Assembly: GCA_965153455.1 (NCBI GenBank)
Contig: OZ234493.1
Location: 23,364,213 to 23,428,212 of the forward strand
Source of the DNA: Sphagnum compactum
Lineage: Eukaryota > Bryophyta > Sphagnopsida > Sphagnales
Length of the DNA: 64,000 nucleotides
Direction of reading: 5' to 3'
Shown: positions 1-10,854 of the stretch, in pieces
Layout: each line of letters begins with the position of its first letter
Numbering within the stretch: position 1 is the stretch's first letter
Notes under the pieces: model-generated
What the model was told of the DNA's origin: nothing
Databases searched by the model: none
Seen by the model: the letters and a program-made list of their open reading frames with translations, nothing else
Program-made: the position numbers and the translations under genes

Positions 1-1131
1 ATGGATAGTGAAGTCTTCTCAATTACGGTGCGTGTTGCATGGCACCTTGTGCGCTACTTCTAGAAGTCCTGCCTTGATGTTCGGACGCTCGATCTCTGCT
101 TTGTACTCTTCAGGGTATAACCTAGTCACTGTAGGTGGAGCTGAACTACTTAGTACTTGTCATTTTAAGGTGACTTAGGCTTAGGTTTCAAGATGTGGCT
201 TATTCTATGAAAATGTGTGGAGCGTTATGGCAATATTTTTTCAGTCTTTAGAGAGGAGGTTACAATGGAACCAGAACTTCAGATTTCTTCCTTTCTGGTC
301 TTTTGTGGGGCACCACCTAGGATTTTGAGGTTCAGTTTCGATCCAGATGTTGGATCATGACATTTGTTGTAGAGCTGGGGATTTTGTTGGCTGGAAACAT
401 ATGCAGCCTCTTCAACATCTTTGGTTCAACACTCACAAGGGACAATAGTTTGCTCTTGATGCACTGGCTCAGGTGGTCCCATGGCAGGTCCTTTCTGCAA
501 GATTGACAATGTGATCTTACACCTTTTCCTGACACCTGCACAATTCTTTGATGCTAAAATGACTGGGCAGCTGCCATAGAATAGTTTGATCATCATGTAA
601 AGGGTTTTTTTGAGAGCACATCTGGAAGATTCTAAAAGATTGCTCATATCAAGGTTAGTCAGATGACTTGTGTCAGCCTTGCACAAGGCTAGTCATGATG
701 GTGATAGCCTTTCACTTTGCAAGTGCCATCCACAAGGTTATGACTATAGTCATTCTTGTCATGTTTCCTTCATGTTTCCTTCGCTGGAACTGAAGTTACC
801 CTCACAAGTTTGTTGCAGCTTGAATAAATGATACTTTTGACTGTTTTTATTAGCTATGTCTTCTGAGTGATAGCCAACACAATGATAAGTCATGCTGTTG
901 TTTCCAGAGATGTGACAGAAACCCAGGATGCAGATTCTGTAGATTAGTTTCCCTGAAATTTTGGGCTGTTTATTATATACAACACCCACCATTGTGAGCT
1001 GATGACATCAGTGGGTAGTCATGGCTGCTCAACACTGCCATTTATGATGCAGGTGCTGGTCTGATACTTTGTGAGCATCTCTCATGAGGTTATGACCACA
1101 CTCATTGTTGGGTTACCCCCAGAAGTGTCAT

Positions 1132-1785
1132 TGTGGAGATTTCTCTGCAATCTCATAGATATATTGTGTAGTTGGAACTGATATGATGGTTATTTGTTTT
1201 CTCTTCTAGATGTTTTTGAGCTAGCCAACCTCATGGCTGAGTTTTCCCATTACTGCAGGTCTTGTGACAGAAATTTAGTAGTTGGTGAATGTTTGGCATT
1301 AACATACCCATTGCCAGGAACTGCTGAAGTCAATGGGGATGTTATGGTAGGTAGTTGATGCCATACATGTTGCTGTTAAAGGTCCCTGAACATGCGAATG
1401 ACCAGCGCTGTCATTCAAGTTGCACCTCCATTCTGTCTTGTGGTCTTGTTATCTCCTCTCTTTAGGGTGGGGTTTCATCTTTTGCATTCTTGCTGATTTG
1501 TTGTCAGCTCTGAAATATCCATATCCTTATTATACAGTGATCTCTTGGTTCTTTCCAGGTTGACTTAAATCATAAGTATGGAGAAATTTATCCATAAAAG
1601 TCCCAGCAATATATATGTGTGCACATAAGTGCTGAAAATTTCTCACTACTTATATTTATAATATTGCTGGGACTTGTACACTAACACATATGCACATGCA
1701 CACACATGTTGCTGGAACTGACAGAATGGTTACCTTTGTAGTTTTATGGTGGAGTTTTCTCTGCAATCTCATAGATATGTACATA
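1132..1785 (+). repeat. Diverged local duplication
   Basis: A block containing TTCTCTGCAATCTCATAGAT occurs at about 1140-1160 and again at about 1758-1778. In both places a second block resembling GGAACTGAtATGATGGTTA lies close by, but in the opposite order. Related wording (a GGTTATGACYAYA-like block) also appears near 738 and 1087. This looks like an old, rearranged local duplication. Confidence 0.4.
1598..1675. repeat. 15-bp perfect inverted repeat, 48-bp spacer
   Basis: The arm at 1598-1612 (AAGTCCCAGCAATAT) is the exact reverse complement of the arm at 1661-1675. The spacer carries TG/CA-rich sequence. As RNA it would form a hairpin. It could equally be the ends of a very small inverted-repeat element. 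No coding frame spans it. Confidence 0.6.
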
Positions 1786-4700
1786 ATGCCTCAAATAGGT
1801 ATCAGATCTGGTTGTGACTAGGAGCAAGGATCTCCATTACCAAGAGAATCAGTGTGTATTACAGTTTTTTTGGCTTAGGCTGGGTGGCAGCTCTCATTGC
1901 TGGTGGGTCATAATCTTTGCTTGTAATTTGGTGTTGTCTTGGCTTGCATTCATGGGCACAGAAACTGGTCTGTCTGCACAATGCTTTTTTTCTCCATCAG
2001 CAATTTTCTGTAGTTCTTGTGTCTTCCCTTCTTTTTTCATCCTTCTTTTTGCTCTCCGTTCAGTCACCTGGTTTTTACCTCTTTAGATTTGACTATTGTT
2101 GGAAGCAGAGATGGCGCATGAGATTGGAGCTCCAGATTTGGTGTTCAGCAGGCAGAAGCAGTTTCAGGCTATTCATAAGTTGACTCATTTGAAGGGTCCA
2201 TATGACAGAGTGTCATCTGTCATCATACCTGGCATTCTGTTGGCAACCTGCTGCACTCTTGTGGTATGTCATCCCCATTGTCGTGTAGTATATTTTGCAC
2301 CTGCTGTGGTTGTGTCCTTGTCTGTCCTTGTCTGTCCTAAATTGAGCATATTGCAGAAATACATTCTACAGAAGATAGTGTTGGCCTCTGAATCTGATGT
2401 CTAGAGCCAAAAAGGTTATGGCAGATAAGAATTCCAATTTGGTGCAGAAATTATCTTTCATGTATCTGTGCTTGAACTGCAGGGACGAGGTATTTATCAT
2501 TTGGCAACAGGAACAGGGTTGAAGGGGGGAGCTTGACATTAGAAGATGTAGCTTCAAATGTGAGGGAGGGAGAATGCAAGACCAGAAACCAGAATTTGTT
2601 TTCTGTGCATAACTATGACTTGAATTGTGCATCAATGTATTTTGATAAATGAGGTCGGAGCATTTACCAGGCGTCTCTGTCTAATGATTTGAATTATCCA
2701 TTCTATGTACAGAAACAGTCTGGCTCTTAAATAAAAATTACCCAACAATAACTCTGGCACATAAAGACTTTTTCAGTTGCTATGCACATTTTCAAGGTAC
2801 AAAGGAGGCCCTAAATATGGAGTTGGTATGAGCAGGAAAGTCCTTTTAACTGATTGAACAATATGGGCAGTGATATCTGATAATTTGTTTGTTGTAGGTG
2901 AATGTTAATCAATGTTGATTAACTCTCAGGTGCCCTGACTGTGAATCAAAGTTGGTTGTGAAAGCTTGTTGAAGTAAGATTCCACTTGAACACCGTTGCA
3001 TATTTTGTGATTGACAAATGAATCCCATTTCAATTTCTGTTGTATGCTTTATGCAATCCTATTGTTGGAACCAGACCCAACTTGCCTTGTGTTTTGTGAT
3101 TTGGTCAAATTTTAACATGAAGTTCATTTCATTTTCCATTCTCTTATTACAATCCTGTTGTTGAAGCAAGACCTCAACTGAATTTATCCATGTTTCAACA
3201 AATTTTAATGCAAGATTGTTTGATTTGGTTTCCATAGTATGATATCACAGGATCAAGATTGAAAACTGCCTTGGTAAAGCATTGTTTCTTTTGCATTGTG
3301 CTCACCAAGGTGGTAACGGCTTCTTTGCACCTGCCTAATCCTCCAAGGTCCAAGATGCAATCTGAATTGCTTTTCTGGGCGGAGCCCAGATTCCTGTGGA
3401 AACTCTTTTTTCTGCTATTTCTGTCTCTCAGGTAGTTTGGTCTTCCCTAGGGGGCTGCATGTATTCATCTAGGGAACCCTTTTTTAATTTCCAATTTGAC
3501 AACCCCTACCCCCTGGTGTGTTTTCACCTGGCCATATGGATTCTTTGGGCTGCATCCAGTCTTCTATGGTAAAATGAGAGGTTTGTCATTTGCACATTGT
3601 GTGTGTGTGTCCAATTTCCTAATTACATCGAGAATGAAGACCTGGCTGTTTTTTATTAGTGTTACCTGGATGAAGTTCAGGCTTTAAATGGCATGAAACC
3701 ATTATCAAACATGGATTTAAACTTCATATCTTCAATGAGCTTGACTGCCTATTTATCAGTGCTTCACCTTCACTGTCATCAGTTGTCTCTCACTGTCCTT
3801 AAGCAATTAGGGAACTCTTTGGATTCCAATTCTACAATGGGGAATCAGGATACCTGTATTTCAGCCAGTCTCCCATCAGGCTGCACTGAGACCTTCGATT
3901 TTAACTGCTCAGCATATCAAGTACTATCTGCATCCCCATTTATCAACTGCATTACATTCAAGCTCACTGACTGCATTTTACATCACATCCCGGTTGAGGG
4001 CGTATAGCTAAATGTGTTTTCAACACATGCAAAAAAGCAATTCTGTAAGTAATACATCGTTGCTTCAGAAGGCTACAGTTCTGATTATGTTACTAAATGC
4101 CAAAGTGTACTAAATAATGTTGGTGGGATTTCTTTTAAACAGAGCTCTTCTCCCTTCCAGGAGTGTTCTAACAAGATTGTCAAGGTTTGTTCCTTTTGGA
4201 GCTGGGCTGTCTCTATATACAAAGGTTATGTACTAGAGAATATGTCCCTAGAAGGTGCCACCTACAGCGCATTCTGCTTCCTAGTGAGCCTTTGGAGCAA
4301 ATTAGGAGTACAACATGCTGTAGGGGTGCCTTCCTTGGTTTAATAAAGGAATTTTGCTTGCACTTCGTACTTATGTATAGACAATAAAAATCCCTGGGCT
4401 ATCTTGTTGTTACACTACTGCACTCCCTTTGCCCTTTCAAATTGCAGAATTTGCACTTGATAACAAAGTGGATACTCTGGAATACCAAATACTTCTAAAT
4501 AGGCAGAGGCAAGCCAAATCCTTTACCTGTTATGCACATATTGATTTAGTAGATATTCTTTTGTTGAATCATGTTGGGTAAGGGACACGGTCAATTGGTA
4601 TCTGTTATCTGGCTAGAAGAGCCCACAGGCTAGAATGTGGCCAGTTTCTCATTTGAAGCCCAGGAATTCTAGGCCCAGTATTGTAATCAGTCTTGTTCTT

Positions 4701-7453
4701 ATGGAAGCTTGGAATCGCTAAACTAGGAAATAAACTTAAGAGATATGTTGGTTGAATTTTGGCACTCACAGTAAAGGGTTGGATGACAGAGTATCTCTGA
4801 ACATCAAAAGTAGTTTGGATGCAATGCTGAATGGCAGATTCGGGGATCACAGTTCTGAAGGGTTGTGAGCCATTATCCCTTATGATGTACTGATGGGAGG
4901 GGTGGTGTCAAACTTGACATAATGTATGGGAGGATGGAGCACTGCATGGAGAGGCTTGGCACTCACTGCCAATTCTACTTGTAGACCCTGCTTTTATCAC
5001 CAGGAAATGGACCATGGACAGCAGCTGATTCTGCCAGATGTACTCCCACTACTGGATAAGCAGTGAGAGTGCACATGGCAGAAATCTTCCAGCCTCTTTC
5101 CTAGCACAGAAAAGGAAGGTGAGGCAATCTTACTGGGTCATTTGGGCATCTCTTTAGTATTTCCACTAGTCATTTCTTTGTGCATACCAAGTTTACACGC
5201 ATCAAAAGAAATAGACTCATGCTATTCCACTTCTTGCCAAATGGAATAGTTGTTCCAGTTTGGCAGCACAACCTGAATTGCTCCTCTGTTGATACTCTGG
5301 CTTCCCAAAATGATGGTCTCAGGTAAGTATCAGGTGTCAAACAAGTCCAAGTTTGTTAGATTCTGCTTTGCTCAGGACAAGTTAAATGCTAATATGATAC
5401 TTTTTCATCTGATGAGTTGCCTCAACTCTGTGATCCCATCTGAAGACATTGCTTTGCATTCTAATGAAACGTTCAAGGCACCCCATTCTGAAACAAAGTT
5501 TGCCCAAATATATTTGATCCCCAGTGAGATTCCCACCTGAACAGAGTGGTCCAAGTTCTGGAACTTAAAATTGCTGGCTGGCAGCTACCTGGAACAAACC
5601 AAAAGGCATCCCAGTGCTGATCAGCATGAACCAAAAAAGTGTTAAGAGATTGGCTTCCTTCTACATAAAGAGTAACTCATCTAGAGCTTCCATCTACCTA
5701 ACCAGTTACTTGTCCATAACTGAAAGAGAAGCAATTTCCACCACCAACCTGTTTTTGTTTCACCACTCCCTCCAGGATGTTGTGTGTTCTCCTTACAGAT
5801 ACCACCTCACACTTGTGTGAAAAACTGTTCATTCTATCAGGGAAACCTGAAGATTGTTGACAATGTATTTCAACCGGTTGGTCGGATGAAAGATTGTGTT
5901 TCAAGTTTCAACCTACGTACAGGGATGGGGCCAGAGCGAACAAGCACCCACCAGTGCACCATGCAGGATGGATGGTGTGTGGACAGGAAAAAATAAGTTT
6001 TCATTCTATTCCTGACCGATGTAGTAACCATCCACATGCAGTTTATTCTAAATTGTTCGAACGATTTAGAAAGTACTGGCATCTCATGAATTTACATCTA
6101 ACCATCAAAAGTCAATTGAATCTAATTGTTCACCATTTTGCTGGTTCTTTCACCACTGCAGTGTATGCATCCCTTCCAGGCTATTTAGACATCCTAACCT
6201 ACTCCCTCATCATGTTATCTTTTCCTGCACCTAGGTAAATCCTGTTTTGTCTAGCATTAGAAGCTTCACTCTTGTCCTTCAAATTCACTTCTTGTAATGC
6301 ACCGTTGTAGGTACCATTGTGAACAACTGGGTACAACTATTTCAAATTTTCAAGCCTCAAGGCTTTCTTTCATGGGGTTCACTTTAGCTGATGTATGAAA
6401 GACGCAACAAGTGAGGTGAGTTGCTTGACACAAAAGGTGCAGGAGAAACACAAATAACACACTCTCTGAGTACCCATAGTACAGGGGCAGCTTCAGCACG
6501 GCATGTCTGCAATATAATTAATTAAGTTTGAAGATTCCACATCAAAAAAGAACATTCCAAAAAGATTCTCTATTTTCACAAAATTTTGTTCTTAAAAAAA
6601 ACAGTACTTTTTGAAAATTTCAACATTTCTACAAATAATTTGCATTGGTGTTGGGATTGTTTTGGGAACATTTGGCCTATACACAGGAAAATTGTAGAGG
6701 ATGTAGTGGTGAAGATATAGAGGTCAACTCAACTCTTCTAGATGATGTATGTTTCACAGTATACGATTAGTTTTTAATGGTTTCCATATTGGTCTGTGTT
6801 CACTTTTACTGAGTATTGAGGTATTGTAGACTCAAGTGAATGCATAGCCTCATCTAAGCATGCCCCAACAGAGACAAGACAAAAGAGCCCTATATCCCAC
6901 CACCCACCATAGTATCAAACTGCTTATCTGCACAACTTCCAATTAGTGTACTTGTTTTTAGCTTCCTGCAAACATGAGAGAAAAGCAGGCACATGCTGAT
7001 TCATTTGTTTCTAGTTAAGTATCTACAGTTGCAGGATAAGAAAGCAACCGCTGCACCCCAATATTGAAGAGACATTAGATTTTATGACTAGTCCAAACTT
7101 ACCAACCAAAAGCTTTTACTGATGATCACTTGATTGCATACCATGCTTAAAAAGCAAAGCTTGGGGGCTAAATCCACTGTGAAACTAGTCTACAGAATCT
7201 CATCCCTCGCTTTCATCTCCTTTCCTTATCAAATCCCTGAATGACAGGTTCTGGAGCTGGTTCCTGTCTGGCTAGTCACAAAAACCAAGGGAAGAATGGC
7301 AATTCACACTGTTATTCACAAAATCAGTAACAAATGGTTTACAGGTTGCCTAATATTTCCGCATACTTGATTTCTATTTAACCCTGTGCTCTGATTGCCC
7401 CTCTGATGTAGAGAGGATAATCAGAAAAGATCATTCTCAGACATCCCAATATC

Positions 7454-9832
7454 CTAGAATGATCTGTTCCTGGTGATGGCAATTGGGCTTTGCACATCAT
7501 GGATTCCATCAGTCCAGGTCAAGTAAGCAAATTTTGTGTCGCTTTCATGGGGACTGAGTTCTCCCTGCCATTTGACCTCCACATGCAGTGTGAAAGTTTG
7601 CTTCTCATGCAGGGCCGTGAAAACAAGGATTTCAGGGTCTACTGTAATTGTAACACCCTCAGGAGAAAGTGTTGAGAAAGTGTAGGTAGAGTTTGGCAGA
7701 CCCACATTTGTCACAGTCCTAATAAAGGTGGCAGATTGTGGCACTAGTGCAGTTGCCTCAAAGATAGCTGCAAATGATGGATAGTTGAAGTTGTTTGGAA
7801 GGATTGCCGTTGATGGGCACACAACTGTCTCAGTGTTAAGCACCTGTATTTGTTTCGGTGTATAGTTCAAGGCACACAAGAGATCCACATAATCTCTTGT
7901 GACAATATCATACACCAATCCTGGATCATTTGCCTTCTGTGGCTGTACAGCTCCAGCACCAAAATCAAATGGTGATGAAACATTGCCTGTAGCTTCATCA
8001 GACAAGATACCTTTCCAATTGTCAAAACGACTTGCTGTGGTCATGAGTGCAGATTTGATTGCTGCTGGGCTCCAGTCTGGATGTGCTGCCCTTAACAGTG
8101 CACCGATCCCACTGATATGTGGGCATGACATGGATGTTCCTGAAATAAGGTTAAAGTTTACGCGTCTTGTGTCAAATGCCAATCCTGTTGGCCCTGCTGC
8201 ACCAGTCCAAGCTGCAAGAATGTTGACTCCAGGCCCAACAACATCTGGCTTCAAAATCTGGGGTGTTTCTGAGTTTGGTCCTCTTGAAGAGAATGAAGCC
8301 ACCACTGGAGCAGGCTTGACATTCAGCACAGTGCCTTCAAATTCTATCGTAACCTTTGGATCTTTCACTGTATGAATGTATGACAGAATCACCTGACCTC
8401 CATTATTGCCAACAGACGTTGCTGGTAGCACATGACTGTCTGCAATAAGACCTTCTCCATCAATCTCAGTGTTTGCAAGAATCATACCCGCACCTCCAGC
8501 TGCCAGGACTGCTGCTCCTTTTTCAACCCTTGCATTGGAACCACGCTCACACAACACTACTTTTCCAGATACAAGGTTGGGATCTAGTGATCCAGCCAAA
8601 CATACCCTAGCACTTTCTCTGGTGTTAAGTCCACTGTCATCTTCTTTTCCTGCATCTGCAGAGTAGATGAGGGGCAGAGGCTCATTACCAATTCCTGGGC
8701 CACTGTAGAGTGAGACTCCATGAACTGTTGTTCCATCATTGAGTAACACATTTGCAGGAAAAGCCCGATCTAAGGTGCTTGCTCCTACTGTCATAATCCA
8801 TGGAGCAATGTTGGACACTGTGAAAGGTCCAGGACCCTTGTTTCCTGCAGAACATGAGACAAAGATCCCTTGCTTGCTTGCCCCAAATGACCCTATTGCT
8901 ATTGAATCAATTGAGTATGCTACCACAGCTCCACCAACAGAGAGTGAGATAATGTCTACTCCATCAGCAACCGCTCTATCAAATGCTGCAAGGATGTCAG
9001 AGTCATAGCAACCTACTTCCCAACATATTTTATACACTGCAATCCGTGCAAGGGGTGCCATTCCTCGTGCCGTTCCCTCTGCATATCCCAACAAGCTTGC
9101 ATTCGCAACATCCCGGCCTCCAGCTGTGGAGCTTGTGTGTGTTCCATGGCCCTCTGAGTCTCTTGGAGACCTGTATTCCAAGCTCTCGTTCATTGGTCCT
9201 GTTGCAGCTTCATAGCCCTGGCAAAAAAACCTAGCACCAATGAGCTTCTTGTTGCAGGCAGAAGAGCTGAAGGCGGTCCCAGATTCACAAATTCCTCTCC
9301 AGCGTTCAGGTACTGGCCCCAGGTCATGATCACTGAAACTTGAGCTCTCTGGCCACACTCCTGTATCCAGAACGCCAATAATTACATCTTCTCCATAATC
9401 ACTTTCAGGCCAGAGTCCATTTGTGGTGCTCAACCCTAAGAATTCGGGCGTCCGTGTGGTGTGCAGTTGTTTGACACCATCAGGGTACAAGCTCAAAACT
9501 CCCGGCATACTCTCCATATATGAAGCTTCTCGTGGTGTGAGCTTTGCGGAGAAGCCATGGAAAACAGTGTCATACACATGCATGAGACCCTCAGGCCCCA
9601 CTGCACTGACTCCCTCGAGAATCTGAGCCCCTTCCAATGCCTGCAGCTTGACTGACTCCAACACTGAGCTGTACCACGAGGTTTTGGATGCAAACAAGTT
9701 GGATGCTTCGTGATATCCCATCTGTACAATGTAAGTCCGGGAGCGGCTCGACTCCATGGTTAATGGCATCGCTGCAGCTCCCACAAAAATAATTGCAGCA
9801 AAACACAACCACCCAATATACCTCCCTGCCAT
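7454..9832 (-). CDS. Subtilisin-like serine protease (plant SBT1-type subtilase), intronless
   Basis: Predicted 792-residue secreted serine endopeptidase of family S8A, acting in the apoplast or cell wall by family analogy. The start is the ATG at 9832; the frame stays open further upstream but has no earlier ATG, and only this start gives a signal peptide (residues 1 to about 22, hydrophobic GWLCFAAIIFVGAA). Domains in order: I9 propeptide/inhibitor about 33-125, ending at the usual TTRTPEFLGL; catalytic Asp156 in GVLDTGVWPES; His229 in GHGTHTSSTAGG; oxyanion-hole Asn331 in SAGNKGPGP; protease-associated insert about 380-490; catalytic Ser567 in SGTSMSCPHISG; C-terminal fibronectin-III-like domain from about 684. 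All catalytic residues are intact and the length is normal, so it should be active. Lack of introns is common in the SBT1 group. A GA/CA microsatellite lies in the leader. The substrate cannot be read from sequence. Confidence 0.96.
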   Translation of the reverse strand: MAGRYIGWLCFAAIIFVGAAAMPLTMESSRSRTYIVQMGYHEASNLFASKTSWYSSVLESVKLQALEGAQILEGVSAVGPEGLMHVYDTVFHGFSAKLTPREASYMESMPGVLSLYPDGVKQLHTTRTPEFLGLSTTNGLWPESDYGEDVIIGVLDTGVWPESSSFSDHDLGPVPERWRGICESGTAFSSSACNKKLIGARFFCQGYEAATGPMNESLEYRSPRDSEGHGTHTSSTAGGRDVANASLLGYAEGTARGMAPLARIAVYKICWEVGCYDSDILAAFDRAVADGVDIISLSVGGAVVAYSIDSIAIGSFGASKQGIFVSCSAGNKGPGPFTVSNIAPWIMTVGASTLDRAFPANVLLNDGTTVHGVSLYSGPGIGNEPLPLIYSADAGKEDDSGLNTRESARVCLAGSLDPNLVSGKVVLCERGSNARVEKGAAVLAAGGAGMILANTEIDGEGLIADSHVLPATSVGNNGGQVILSYIHTVKDPKVTIEFEGTVLNVKPAPVVASFSSRGPNSETPQILKPDVVGPGVNILAAWTGAAGPTGLAFDTRRVNFNLISGTSMSCPHISGIGALLRAAHPDWSPAAIKSALMTTASRFDNWKGILSDEATGNVSSPFDFGAGAVQPQKANDPGLVYDIVTRDYVDLLCALNYTPKQIQVLNTETVVCPSTAILPNNFNYPSFAAIFEATALVPQSATFIRTVTNVGLPNSTYTFSTLSPEGVTITVDPEILVFTALHEKQTFTLHVEVKWQGELSPHESDTKFAYLTWTDGIHDVQSPIAITRNRSF

Positions 9833-9866
9833 CTCTACAGACCTAATCCTGCAGAGATAGCGATAT

Positions 9867-9905
9867 CGAGAGAGAGAGAGAGACACACACACACACACAT
9901 ACACG
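9867..9905 (-). repeat. (GA)n(CA)n microsatellite in the subtilase leader
   Basis: About ten GA units run directly into about nine CA units on the plus strand, 35 bases upstream of the subtilase ATG. On the transcript this is a TG/TC-rich leader tract, and length variation is likely. Confidence 0.85.
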
Positions 9906-9991
9906 GAGGCTAGTCGGTTCTTGATGACTGCCAGTCAGGATAGGAGTCTCGGGAAAAACAAGTAAAAAGAATTCTTCCGTCTACAAGCAGG

Positions 9992-9997
9992 TTATAG
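9992..9997 (-). promoter_or_regulatory. Possible TATA element of the subtilase gene
   Basis: The minus strand reads TACTATAACC here, about 160 bases upstream of the start codon, leaving room for a leader of about 130 nt. It is a weak match and is chosen only for position. Confidence 0.25.
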
Positions 9998-10467
9998 TAC
10001 CCCTTAAATCCTGGACAACATTTGCGAGCTTCCCACTATAGAGACTGTTCACTTGGTCGCCCGATTCCTTACCCGAAGACTGGGAAGCCCGTTGGTTTCC
10101 CCACTTTTCTAAATCACAGTTTCACCTAACGGACTTTCGATCAAAGCTCGGGAGACTACTACAACTACCACCCACCAGACTGCACGTGATGCGTGCGCAC
10201 CGAAAAACCCACACAAAACAAGGGAGAATGTGAGCAGAGGAAGAAGAAAAGAGGGTCCTCAACTTACCAAATCAAGATAAAGCGCTGGCAAAAGCACTCT
10301 TCTCAGGAACGAATCAGAATACCCAAAAACAGACACAGGCAACTAATTCACCTTGTTCACATATTTATGCGCTCCACTGCTAGAAAAGCTCTCTCGTCGC
10401 GATCTTTTGTGTTCCAAGAAACGTTGCGTCGATGATTACACGCCCGCTAGCATTAATTTGTCATCAT

Positions 10468-10854
10468 TATCATGATGTTGGAGAGACTCTTAGCATCAAT
10501 CAAGGTGCAATAGCAGCATCATCATCATCATGATATTGGAGAAACTCTTAGCATCAATCAAGGTGCAATAGCAGCATGATGATGATGATGTTGGAGAAAC
10601 TCTTAGCATCAATCAAGGTGCAATAGCAGCATCATCAACATGATGTTGGAGAAACTCTTAGCATCAATCAAGGTGTAATAGCAGCATCATGATGGTGATG
10701 TTGGAGAAACTCTTAGCATCAATCAAGGTGCAATAGCAGCAACATCAACATGATGTTGGTAGAAACTCTTAGCATCAATCAAGGTTCAATAGCAGCAACA
10801 TCAACATGATGTTGGTAGAAACTCTTAGCATCAAGGAAGGTGCAATAGTAGCAA
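10468..10854. repeat. 55-58 bp minisatellite, 7 copies
   Basis: The core ACTCTTAGCATCAATCAAGG starts at 10486, 10544, 10599, 10654, 10709, 10765 and 10821, giving spacings of 58, 55, 55, 55, 56 and 56. Each unit also contains GGTGCAATAGCAGCA, followed by a short ATC/GAT triplet tract. The triplet tract is the most variable part and explains much of the length differences. The last copy is more diverged. The array lies about 640 bp upstream of the subtilase start codon. Confidence 0.92.

Larger units (their letters stand above)
1..7453. other. Intergenic stretch without a supportable gene
   Basis: No open frame in this stretch resembles a protein family I recognise, and none shows a chain of exons with matching phases. 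The frames are short (about 115 codons or fewer) and overlap on both strands. Base composition is visibly less AT-rich than the 26-53 kb part. It contains diverged local repeats (for example around 1132 and 1750) and a short inverted repeat near 1.6 kb. The last few hundred bases should include the 3' untranslated region of the minus-strand subtilase ending at 7454. An untranslated transcript or an ancient gene relic cannot be excluded by eye. Confidence 0.6.

Noticed and set aside
3693-4007. 104-codon plus-strand frame
   Set aside because: It has no recognisable domain, no splice partners and no signal of codon bias; a chance frame is more likely.
7899-8375. 158-codon open frame on the plus strand
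   Set aside because: It lies entirely antisense to the intact subtilase catalytic region; its residues follow from the codons of the real gene.
9833-9904. Extension of the subtilase frame upstream (24 codons)
   Set aside because: There is no ATG upstream of 9832; the extra residues come from the GA/CA microsatellite, while the 9832 start gives a normal signal peptide.
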